Shown here in pieces: positions 1-7,162 of a stretch of 64,000 nucleotides of DNA. The position numbers were made by a program, and so were the translations under genes. Where the stretch lies: contig DASXHD010000058.1 in the NCBI GenBank assembly GCA_036488725.1, positions 13,304 through 77,303 on the forward strand. Reading direction: 5' to 3'. The notes under the pieces were generated by a model, which had not been told where the DNA came from, ran no database searches, and worked only from the letters and a program-made list of their open reading frames with translations. Source of the DNA: DASXHD01 sp036488725. GTDB taxonomy: Bacteria > Myxococcota_A > Polyangia > Polyangiales > Polyangiaceae. Position 1 is the first letter of the stretch. The number at the start of each line of letters is the position of its first letter.

Positions 1-169
1 CCGTCTGCATGATGCCCGTCGCGCGCTGGAACACGACGACGTGGGCCGGGCACAATCGATCGGCGAGCCGGAGCAAAAACGCGCGCACCCCGAGCACGAC
101 GCGAATGCCGAGCGCGGGCGGCGCGTCGGGGAAGGTCTCTCTGCCGAGAGCGAGCGGCGATGGCTTCAA
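1..169 (-). CDS. Partial SAM-dependent O-methyltransferase-like protein (N-terminus only)
   Basis: Only about 56 codons are in the window; the gene runs off the left edge. It opens with a TTG at 169, two bases after the stop of the upstream lipoprotein gene, so it is probably the last visible member of that operon. The reading frame has strongly GC-rich third positions and contains LCPAHVVVFQRATGIMQT, which resembles the N-terminal helix of dimeric O-methyltransferases. No SAM-binding motif is inside the window, so the family call is tentative. Internal GTG codons are alternative starts. I see no other gene in this stretch. Confidence 0.5.
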   Translation of the reverse strand, partial: MKPSPLALGRETFPDAPPALGIRVVLGVRAFLLRLADRLCPAHVVVFQRATGIMQT

Positions 170-171
170 CG

Positions 172-711
172 TCAGTCGCAGACGCCGAACGATACGCCGT
201 TGGCCTTCACGAGATGGCATTTCTCTGGCGGGTTGCACTGCGAATCGGTCACGCAGATCGCGTGCTGATTCGCCGCGCAGACGCCTTGCGTGCCGCAGAC
301 CGTGAGATCCTCCGCCTGGCTCAACGTGATGATGCCCGGGCAGCCGAGGGTGATCGTCTGGCTCGCGGTCAGACAGCACGGCTCGCCGGTGCAGTAGGTC
401 GGATCGGTGCAGTTGACGAGCTGCTGGCAAGTGTTCGCCGCGCTCTCGCAGACGAGGCCCGTGCTCGTGATGCACGTGTAAGGCATCCCCGTGTCGGTGC
501 AGCCGTTGTCGAGATTCGGAAACGGCTCGGCGGCGTCGCAGCCGGCCTCGGCGCTGGTCGGCGCGTCGGAGCCGGCGTCTTGCGCGGTTGCGTCTTGCGC
601 CGCTCCGTCGACGACATCGGGCCCCGCGTCGCCGACCGGGCTGTCGTCGCCCACGCACCCGAGCGACGCCGCAGCGAACGCCGCGACGAAAAGCAAACGG
701 TCCACCCTCAT
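172..711 (-). CDS. Cys-rich lipoprotein with Asp/Ala tether
   Basis: A 179-residue secreted lipoprotein. The N-terminus is a signal peptide ending in a lipobox (AASLGC, Cys about residue 19), followed by about 40 residues rich in Asp, Ala and Gly that look like a flexible tether. The rest has about a dozen more cysteines, suggesting a disulfide-bonded extracytoplasmic fold, with no catalytic motif. The C-terminal part (CVTDSQCNPPEKCHL) resembles short Cys-knot segments common in myxobacterial surface lipoproteins. It lies downstream of a Ser/Thr kinase and a small lipoprotein on the same strand. Function unknown. Confidence 0.8.
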   Translation of the reverse strand: MRVDRLLFVAAFAAASLGCVGDDSPVGDAGPDVVDGAAQDATAQDAGSDAPTSAEAGCDAAEPFPNLDNGCTDTGMPYTCITSTGLVCESAANTCQQLVNCTDPTYCTGEPCCLTASQTITLGCPGIITLSQAEDLTVCGTQGVCAANQHAICVTDSQCNPPEKCHLVKANGVSFGVCD

Positions 712-767
712 GCGGCGAGTAGCTCACGCGCGTCCGCGACGGTCAAGACGGCAAAGCGCCCCGACGA

Positions 768-1040
768 TCAGTCGCCGCAAGACGTCGTGCATTCGACGCT
801 GGTGAACGTGATGAGCTCGCACGTCGCCGGCGCGCCGCATAGCGACGCGCAGGTGTCGGACGTCCCCGAGCCGCTGACGAACGTGCAGCCGGTCTGCGAC
901 GACGGATCGTAATCGAGGTCGAACGTTTGACCGCATGCGCCCGCGTCGTGCGGCGCGATCGGGGCGCACGTGCGCGAGTCGCCGCACGCGAGCGCGAGGG
1001 TCGCGGCGATGACGATCGCGATTCGCGTCACGAAGATCAC
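768..1040 (-). CDS. Small Cys-rich lipoprotein, coupled to the kinase
   Basis: A 90-residue protein starting at a GTG that overlaps the stop of the upstream kinase (GTGA, 4 bases), which is why I chose this start; a second in-frame GTG three codons in is the alternative. The signal peptide ends in LALAC (lipobox Cys about residue 19). Seven further cysteines follow, so the mature part is probably disulfide-bonded. No domain is recognised. The overlap implies translational coupling with the Ser/Thr kinase, so it may be an extracytoplasmic partner of that pathway; this is inference. Confidence 0.7.
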   Translation of the reverse strand: MIFVTRIAIVIAATLALACGDSRTCAPIAPHDAGACGQTFDLDYDPSSQTGCTFVSGSGTSDTCASLCGAPATCELITFTSVECTTSCGD

Positions 1041-2371
1041 AGCCGGTCGGGGTTGTTTTGCGTGGGCTTCGGCGTCGGCGCTGCGCTTCGGGTGCTCGTC
1101 GCGAGCGGACGCGCGGCCGGTTTCACCGATGCGCTCGGCGGCGGAGCCGGCGTGGCTTCGCGCGTCGGAGACGGAGCCGGAGACGCAGACGGGAGCGGGG
1201 ACGGAGACGGAGACGGAGCGGCCGAGATGATGCTCGTCTCCGGCGGCGCGGCCGCGGTCGGCGGGTTTTGGTGGCGCGTCGACGCGAAGATCGCGCCCGC
1301 CGCTCCGACGGCGACGAGCGCCGCCATCGCGCCGCCCATGACGAGCGTGCGACGCGGCGGCCGCGTCCCATCGGTGGTGCTCCAGTTGCCGTTCGTTCCG
1401 CCGCCGGTGACGGGGGCGACGAGCGTCGGCGCTTCGCCGATCGACGGCCCCGTCGACACGGCTCGCTCGGGCCGCGCGAGCGCCGGCGGCGGAACCGCGA
1501 CCGACGAGAACGGCGCGAACGCCGTGAGCATCTCGCGCATGCTCTGGAAGCGCGCCGCCGGATCTTTCGACATCGCGCGCGCGATCGCGGCGGCGAGATC
1601 CTCCGGCACGTCCGGTCTCGCGTCCCGGAGCGGCGGCGGCTCGTCGGCGACGATCTGCGCGCCCACGCCCGCCGCGCTGCCGATGAACGGCGGCTTTCCC
1701 GCGAGGAGCTCGTAGGCGATGACGCCGAGCGACCAAATGTCGCTGCGATGGTCGACGTTCTTCGCCGAGCGCACTTGCTCGGGCGACATGTAGAGCGGCG
1801 TCCCCATTTGCGTCTCGGTCGCCGTGACGCGCGCCTCGTTGGGCGAGACGATCTTCGAGATGCCGAAGTCGAGGACTTTCACGCAGCGCGTGCCGTCGGC
1901 TTCTTCGTTGAGAAAGAGATTCGACGGCTTGAGATCGCGGTGCACCGTGCCGGCCGCGTGCGCCTCGACCATCGCGGCGCCCGCTTGAACGACGTAGCCG
2001 ATCGCTTCGCCGATCGGCAGCGGCCCGCGCGCGGTGAGCTCGGCGTCGAGATCATGGCCGTGGAGGAGCTCCATCACCATGTACGGGATGCCGCTCTCGG
2101 TTTGGTCGACGTCCGAAACGCGCGCGGCGTTGTGATGACGAAGGTTCGCCGCGGCGCGCGCCTCGCGCTCGAAGCGCCCGACGAGCTCCGGGCTCGCGAG
2201 AAGCGCGGGCATGAGCATCTTGATGGCGACGCGCTGCTCGAGCTTCATGTGCGTCGCCTCGAACACGACGCCCATCCCGCCCTGCCCAATCACGCGATCG
2301 ATGCGGTACTTCGAGACGGTCTCGCCAATTTTCGGAAGCGGCGGGGGCGGCACTGCGAACGAAGATAACAT
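1037..2371 (-). CDS. Membrane-anchored Ser/Thr protein kinase (PknB/Hanks type)
   Basis: A 444-residue eukaryotic-type kinase. Visible motifs: glycine loop GQGGMGVV at residues 29-36, catalytic Lys51 in VAIKML, HRDLKPSN with Asp146, the Mg-binding DFG starting at Asp168, and activation segment MGTPLYMSPEQ. All key residues are present, so it should be active. After the catalytic domain comes a Pro/Thr linker, one membrane span (about residues 340-362), and an outer tail of Pro/Ser/Ala repeats encoded by a low-complexity run near 1170-1220. The cytoplasmic kinase could phosphorylate local partners. It is divergent from the TPR/PEGA gene with only about 31 bases between starts, so a slightly later start is possible. 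Confidence 0.95.
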   Translation of the reverse strand: MLSSFAVPPPPLPKIGETVSKYRIDRVIGQGGMGVVFEATHMKLEQRVAIKMLMPALLASPELVGRFEREARAAANLRHHNAARVSDVDQTESGIPYMVMELLHGHDLDAELTARGPLPIGEAIGYVVQAGAAMVEAHAAGTVHRDLKPSNLFLNEEADGTRCVKVLDFGISKIVSPNEARVTATETQMGTPLYMSPEQVRSAKNVDHRSDIWSLGVIAYELLAGKPPFIGSAAGVGAQIVADEPPPLRDARPDVPEDLAAAIARAMSKDPAARFQSMREMLTAFAPFSSVAVPPPALARPERAVSTGPSIGEAPTLVAPVTGGGTNGNWSTTDGTRPPRRTLVMGGAMAALVAVGAAGAIFASTRHQNPPTAAAPPETSIISAAPSPSPSPLPSASPAPSPTREATPAPPPSASVKPAARPLATSTRSAAPTPKPTQNNPDRL

Positions 2372-2402
2372 CGATCGCGAATGCGGTATGCTCGGCCCTC
2401 GT

Positions 2403-3296
2403 ATGCGCTTTCACTGGGGAGCGATCGCGCTTCTTTGCTTTTCGACGCGGGCATTCGCTGGCGGTGACGACGCGGCCGCGCTCAAGGCGCGCGCCGACGC
2501 GGCGATGGACGCGCACCACTACGACGAAGCGATCGCCGGTTACACCGCCGCGTACGAGCGCTCGCCGAGCCCGCCGCTCCTCTACAACCGCGGTCGCGCA
2601 TACGAGGCGCACGGCGACTACGCGCTCGCGTACGACGACGTCGAGCGCTTCAAAGAAACGGCGTCGCCCGAGGTGCGCGCGAAAGTCCCGAAGCTCGACG
2701 AGCTCCTCGGCTCGCTCAAAGCGCGCTTTTCGACGTTTCAGCTGTCGTGCAACGTGGCCGGCGCGCACGTCATCGTCGGCGGGCGCGAGATCGGCGTGAC
2801 GCCGCTCGCGCCGGTGCGGCTCACGGCCGGGAGGACGACGCTCGAGATCATCGCGGACGGCGAGGCCCCCTACAAGAAAGAGATCGATCTCCAAGGCGGC
2901 ACGACGACCGAGCTCGACGCGGCGCTCGTCGCGCGCACGACGTTCGGCATTCTCACCATCACGACCGCGCCGCCGGGCGCCGCGATCACCGTCGACAAGA
3001 CGCCGCTCGGCCTGTCGCCGACCGAGGGCACGTTTCCCGCTGGCACGCACGCGATCCTCGCGCACGTCGACGGTTACGACGACGCGCAGTCGCAAGCGGT
3101 GGTCGCGATCGGCGAGCGGCGCGTGATCGACCTCGCGCTCCACAAGCACCCCACGGTCTTCACGTCGCCGCTCTTCTGGACCGTCGTCGGAACGATCCTC
3201 GCGGGCACGGCGCTCGGGTTTTCGATCGCGGCCTTCTCCGAGCGCGGCCCCGATGCGGGGATCGGCTTTTCACCAGGACACGTGTCCGGCCCATGA
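2403..3296 (+). CDS. TPR and PEGA-domain membrane protein
   Basis: A 297-residue exported protein. The start at 2403 gives a clean signal peptide (MRFHWGAIALLCF... ending near AFAGG). Residues 20-95 carry TPR-like helices (HYDEAIAGYTAAYERSP, NRGRAYEAHGDYALAYDD). Two PEGA-like beta domains follow, the second with the typical G-I-L-T-I-T-T-A-P-P-G-A pattern and a G-Y-D-D end. A hydrophobic segment (about 262-282) near the C-terminus probably anchors it. PEGA/TPR proteins are common in myxobacteria next to Ser/Thr kinases, and this one is divergent from a kinase. Its stop overlaps the next start (ATGA), indicating an operon with the lipoprotein downstream. Confidence 0.85.
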   Translation: MRFHWGAIALLCFSTRAFAGGDDAAALKARADAAMDAHHYDEAIAGYTAAYERSPSPPLLYNRGRAYEAHGDYALAYDDVERFKETASPEVRAKVPKLDELLGSLKARFSTFQLSCNVAGAHVIVGGREIGVTPLAPVRLTAGRTTLEIIADGEAPYKKEIDLQGGTTTELDAALVARTTFGILTITTAPPGAAITVDKTPLGLSPTEGTFPAGTHAILAHVDGYDDAQSQAVVAIGERRVIDLALHKHPTVFTSPLFWTVVGTILAGTALGFSIAAFSERGPDAGIGFSPGHVSGP

Positions 3297-5038
3297 TGCT
3301 TCGTCGCGCCGCCCCGCTGCTCCTCTTCGCCGTCGCCGCGTTGGTCGACGCGCCGGCGTGCATGGCGCCGACCGAGATCTCCTTCGTCATCACGACCGAT
3401 CTTCCGTGCAGCGCGATCGTCAGCACCGCGGTTTCGGTCGGCGCGCTTGGTCCGGCGCTCGACGCCAAGGCGCCCGATTCGGTCAGCACGGTCTGCCAAA
3501 ACGGATCGCTCGGCACGCTCGTCGTCACGCCGACCGGCTCGCGCGACGAAGAGCTCGCGGCGCGCATCGTCACCGGCACGAACGGCACGTCGGCCGAGAC
3601 GTGCATCCAAAACGGCTTCGCCGGAAACTGCATCGTCGCGCGCCGCTCGCTGCACTTCATCCCGCACACGCCGACCGTCGTGAACGTGCAGATGCAAGCG
3701 GCCTGCGTCAACGACGACTGCGATCCGCTGAGCACGTGCGACAAAGGCTCGTGCGTCAGCCCCGACGCCGATTGCGACGGCGGGCCGTGCGGCGACGCGC
3801 AAGCGCCCCCCGGCATCGTGCCGACCACCATCGTCGCGAACGCGGGCGCGCTGCCGTTCGTCGTCGGGTTCGGCGCGCAGGTGCATCTCATCTGGGCGCA
3901 GCAATCGCAGCAAGCGTGGTTTTTCTGGGTCGACTCGGCGAACGCGAGCCAGGTGCGCGCGCGCTTCTCGTCCGATTTCGTCACGTGGAACGACGCCGGC
4001 AGCCTCGACCTCAACGGCGGGACGCTCGCGTTCGGCAGCAACTTCAGCGTCGCGTACGCGCTGCTCGGCAACACCGACGTGCTGCACCTCGTCGCCAACG
4101 TCGACAACAAGGGCAGCCTCCAGACGATTCATGTGCGCGCCGTGCTCACGCCGGGCGCCATCGTCGCGCCGCAAGTCATCTCGTATCCGAACACGCGCAA
4201 CGGCGGGAGCTGCCCGCAAGACGGACCGTCGACCGTCGTCGCGTCCGACGGGCACGTGTTCGACGTCACTGCGTGGACCGACGAGAGCGCCAAAGGGACG
4301 ACCTGCGATACCGACGTGTATCGCTCGCCGACGGTGGACCCGGGCGGTACGGGATTCTCGATGATGCCAGGGCCCCAGGTTGGCTACTACGTGTCGCAAC
4401 CGACGTTTGCGTTCACCCATCAGCTGGTCGCGCTCGGTAGCGGCGGCGTCGTGACGCTCACGTATCCGGACTGGGACCCCAACACCGAAACGAATTTTCA
4501 ATCGGTCGGCTTCGCGCAGTCGAACAACTTCGGCGACGTCGACGCGGGCGTCTTCGAGCCGCAGAGCCAAGAGCTCTTTGGCGTCGGGATGGGCGAGTCG
4601 TCACTCGACGACTGGGCGACGTGCGCGCTGAGCGACACCGACGTCCACGTCGTGCGTCACGTGCTCGATGCGACCGCGAAGACGACGTCGCAATTCCAGC
4701 ACGCGTCGATCAACGGTGCCACCGGGTCGCAGCTGCCGGACCCGCCGTCCGTGGCGGGCAACGCGGCGACCGGACTCGCGCTCGTCGGCGGCGTCGGCGC
4801 GACGAGCGGAATGTTGCTCGCGACGATCGACACTGGCGGCGTGATTCAGATCCAGCACTGGACGGCCGCCGCGGGCTGGTCGACGGCCGCGACGATTCCC
4901 GCGGGAGCGGCGCCGCGCGCGTGGATCGCGGGAAGCGGCTGCGGGAGCCTCCATCCGCGAATCGTGTGGGCCGAGGGCTCGACCAACGGCCCGTTCACGA
5001 TCTACGGCGCGGACGTCTCGTCGCTACTGCAACCCTGA
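3293..5038 (+). CDS. Large secreted lipoprotein, beta-propeller-like
   Basis: A 581-residue protein starting in an ATGA overlap with the TPR/PEGA gene. The signal peptide ends at DAPAC. The first 140 mature residues are Cys-containing, with an EGF-like run (CDPLSTCDKGSC). The remaining 400 residues have repeated blades such as VHLIWAQQS, HLVANVDN and PRIVWAEGS that look like a BNR/sialidase-type beta-propeller, but I do not see enough Asp-box motifs to name a family. Probably a surface protein acting with its TPR/PEGA neighbour; substrate unknown. Confidence 0.75.
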   Translation: MMLRRAAPLLLFAVAALVDAPACMAPTEISFVITTDLPCSAIVSTAVSVGALGPALDAKAPDSVSTVCQNGSLGTLVVTPTGSRDEELAARIVTGTNGTSAETCIQNGFAGNCIVARRSLHFIPHTPTVVNVQMQAACVNDDCDPLSTCDKGSCVSPDADCDGGPCGDAQAPPGIVPTTIVANAGALPFVVGFGAQVHLIWAQQSQQAWFFWVDSANASQVRARFSSDFVTWNDAGSLDLNGGTLAFGSNFSVAYALLGNTDVLHLVANVDNKGSLQTIHVRAVLTPGAIVAPQVISYPNTRNGGSCPQDGPSTVVASDGHVFDVTAWTDESAKGTTCDTDVYRSPTVDPGGTGFSMMPGPQVGYYVSQPTFAFTHQLVALGSGGVVTLTYPDWDPNTETNFQSVGFAQSNNFGDVDAGVFEPQSQELFGVGMGESSLDDWATCALSDTDVHVVRHVLDATAKTTSQFQHASINGATGSQLPDPPSVAGNAATGLALVGGVGATSGMLLATIDTGGVIQIQHWTAAAGWSTAATIPAGAAPRAWIAGSGCGSLHPRIVWAEGSTNGPFTIYGADVSSLLQP

Positions 5039-5043
5039 TCGCG

Positions 5044-5415
5044 TTACTTGCAAAGCTCGGCGCCGTTGCACGACGCGAGACGGTCCGTCATCGTGTCCGC
5101 TGTGCCGCAGCGACCGTTGCGGATCGACTCGAGACACGCCGAGAGCTCGCGCGCGCCGACGCTCGTGCAAGTGCGCGTGATGAGCACGGCGCGCGTTGCC
5201 TCGCGTGCGTCGCGCTCGCACGCGCTCATGCCGCTCTCGCCGACGTTGCCGCACGAAAGCTCGCGCGCGCAGCGGATGCTGGAGATGTCGCGGACGGCTT
5301 GCTCTTGCGAGACTTGGTCGCCTCGTGTGGCGAATTCGGCCGACGTGGTCGCGGTGGTCGACACAGCGGCGCCGCAGCCGCAGCAGAGAACGAAGCCGAC
5401 GATGATGTTTCTCAT
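5044..5415 (-). CDS. Small Cys-rich lipoprotein (DUF6184-like)
   Basis: A 123-residue lipoprotein with a short signal peptide containing CCGCG. The mature part has regularly spaced cysteines (SIRCARELSCGNVG, SACERDAR, RTCTSVGARELSACL, GRCGTA, ASCNGAELC). The pattern resembles the myxobacterial lipoprotein family annotated DUF6184; I recall the family only loosely, so the name is tentative. It is convergent with the preceding lipoprotein gene and divergent from the cytochrome-like gene, with 66 bases between starts. Function unknown. Confidence 0.7.
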   Translation of the reverse strand: MRNIIVGFVLCCGCGAAVSTTATTSAEFATRGDQVSQEQAVRDISSIRCARELSCGNVGESGMSACERDAREATRAVLITRTCTSVGARELSACLESIRNGRCGTADTMTDRLASCNGAELCK

Positions 5416-5481
5416 GATGCAGGGACGAGGTGCATCCGCTGGGCCAAGCCGAGCTGGAATGCTCCGTGCCCTGCGGAGCGC

Positions 5482-6339
5482 ATGTCCTTCCTGCGCCTCA
5501 CGACGATCCACCCGATGCTCGTGCACTTCACGATCGGCGCGTTGCCGGTGCTCGTCGTCGCGTATCTCGTCGCCGCCGTGCGGCGCGACGATCGGTGGAC
5601 GTTCGTCGGTGACGTCGCGACGGTGACGACGGCGCTCATCACGATCGTGACCTTCTTGTTCGGGCTCGTCTCGAACTTCGCGCTCGATTGGCCGGGCGGC
5701 CTCGCGACGTGGCGATGGGGTCACCTCGCGCTCGGCGCGTTCTCGACCGTGCTGCTCTGCGCGTTCGCCGCGTTTCGCCTCGTGCGGCGAAAGCACCTTC
5801 ATTCGATCGCCGGGTTCGAGACGGTCGGCACTTCGGCGTTCATCGCGCTCTGTATCTTTGCGACCGGATGGATCGGCGGCGAGGTGCTCGTTTATCGCTC
5901 CGGCATGGCGGTCGCGGCCGCGGGCAACGGCGCGCTGGCGCCTCCCACTTCGAACGCCGCGCCGAACCCGCACGACGTCGGCGGCGCGATGCACGACGTG
6001 CGCTCGTCGTGGGCCGAAGCGGACGCGACGATGGCGAGCATGATCGTCACCGAGCCGGACGACGCGTCGTTCGCGCAGGTCGCCGACGACGCGGCGCGGA
6101 TCGAGACCGTCGCCCAGTGGATGCAAGGCGAGGGGACGAAGCACGTGCACAAAGACGCCGACGTCTTCGCCGATCTTTCGCGCAAGCTCGAAGCGAGCGC
6201 GACCGATCTCGAGCACGCCGCGCGCGCGAAGGACATTCGACGATCGACGGACGCGCTCGGCGCGATCGGCTCGAGCTGCGCCGAGTGTCACGCGCGGATG
6301 CGATGGCGCCGGCCGGCGCAAGAAACCGCGCGTCTCTGA
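5482..6339 (+). CDS. DUF2231 membrane domain fused to a c-type haem-binding tail
   Basis: A 285-residue protein. The N-terminal half has four membrane spans and the HPMLVHFTIGALPV opening typical of DUF2231, a family often linked to membrane redox proteins. After about residue 150 comes a soluble helical region with methionines and histidines, and near the end a CAECH motif (Cys-x-x-Cys-His) for covalent c-haem. It is therefore probably a membrane protein with a periplasmic mono-haem domain of the c-prime/c556-like helical type. An electron-transfer or sensing role is inferred. It ends one base before the convergent PDZ gene. Confidence 0.85.
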   Translation: MSFLRLTTIHPMLVHFTIGALPVLVVAYLVAAVRRDDRWTFVGDVATVTTALITIVTFLFGLVSNFALDWPGGLATWRWGHLALGAFSTVLLCAFAAFRLVRRKHLHSIAGFETVGTSAFIALCIFATGWIGGEVLVYRSGMAVAAAGNGALAPPTSNAAPNPHDVGGAMHDVRSSWAEADATMASMIVTEPDDASFAQVADDAARIETVAQWMQGEGTKHVHKDADVFADLSRKLEASATDLEHAARAKDIRRSTDALGAIGSSCAECHARMRWRRPAQETARL

Positions 6340-7044
6340 TCAGCGCTTCTCACCCCAGCGAATCGAGAGAACGACGTGGTGGCCGCCGCGTTCGAGCTCG
6401 ACGACGACCCAGCCGCGCTTGCGGACCGCGTTCGGATCGAGCTTGTCGATTTCGTCTTCTTGGAAGCGCCAGCCGTCGATCGACTCGACGCGATCGCCGT
6501 CGGTGAGGCCGGCGACGCGCAGCGGCGAAGCGCGCGGCATCTCCGCGACCTCGAGCGCGGCAAGCGCGTGCTGTGCGTCGTAGACCAGTTTCCACGTCGG
6601 CCAAAATCGATTGCCGAAACCTTGCTCGGTCGAGAACGCGTCGGACATCGGCACGTCGACGACCGTGACGTCGAGACCGAGCGACGCGAGCGTTTTGGCG
6701 CGCGCGACGAGCTGCTTCGGATCGTGCACGCCGTGGAGGAGCGCGTGCTCCGAAGTGGTGAGCTCGTGGACGGCGCGCGTGGCGCGCGGGCGTTCGCTGC
6801 GTTTCGCGCGCGCAGGCGCGTGGGAGCGGGCGTGCGCGAGGGCGGTCGGCGCAATCTCGACGTGGCCGCCGTGACCGATCGCGCGCCCGGCCCACACGCC
6901 GAAGACACCGGCGAAGACGAGCGTGCCCGCCGTCAGCATCTGCATTCGTCCGAAGCGGCGCGGCGGCGACTCGCACGCCCGGATCGGAGCGTCGAGGCAC
7001 GAGGGAGCGTTCGTGGAGGCGAGTGCGAGTCGATACGGCTGCAT
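6340..7044 (-). CDS. Single-span protein with C-terminal PDZ-like domain (GspC-like)
   Basis: A protein of up to 234 residues. One hydrophobic segment (LTAGTLVFAGVFGVWAG, about residues 37-53) is preceded by RRFGR, fitting an inner-membrane anchor with a short cytoplasmic head. The C-terminal 60 residues contain LRVAGLTDGDRVESIDGW, a PDZ-like motif similar to that of type II secretion GspC proteins. No other secretion gene is nearby. A later ATG at 6945 would remove the positive residues before the span, so I keep the longer form, though its ribosome binding site is poor. Between 7045 and 7162 I see no gene, only a short GTTC/GAAC inverted repeat. Confidence 0.7.
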   Translation of the reverse strand: MQPYRLALASTNAPSCLDAPIRACESPPRRFGRMQMLTAGTLVFAGVFGVWAGRAIGHGGHVEIAPTALAHARSHAPARAKRSERPRATRAVHELTTSEHALLHGVHDPKQLVARAKTLASLGLDVTVVDVPMSDAFSTEQGFGNRFWPTWKLVYDAQHALAALEVAEMPRASPLRVAGLTDGDRVESIDGWRFQEDEIDKLDPNAVRKRGWVVVELERGGHHVVLSIRWGEKR

Positions 7045-7162
7045 GCTCGAGTCGCACTACAAAGAGGATGCCAACACGTATTTCCCGCCGTTCCCGCCGA
7101 ACGGTGGGCCCGCCAATGGACGAATCGACGCGCGCTCGGGCGGTCGCTCGTCAAAGTGACAT

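Noticed and set aside
160..912. Long plus-strand frame at the left end
   Set aside because: It is antisense to the Cys-rich lipoprotein gene 172-711, and its Arg/Ala-rich translation is the usual mirror of a GC-rich gene.
2052..3149. Long minus-strand frame over the TPR/PEGA gene
   Set aside because: Arg-rich mirror translation; the plus strand has a signal peptide, TPR and PEGA domains.
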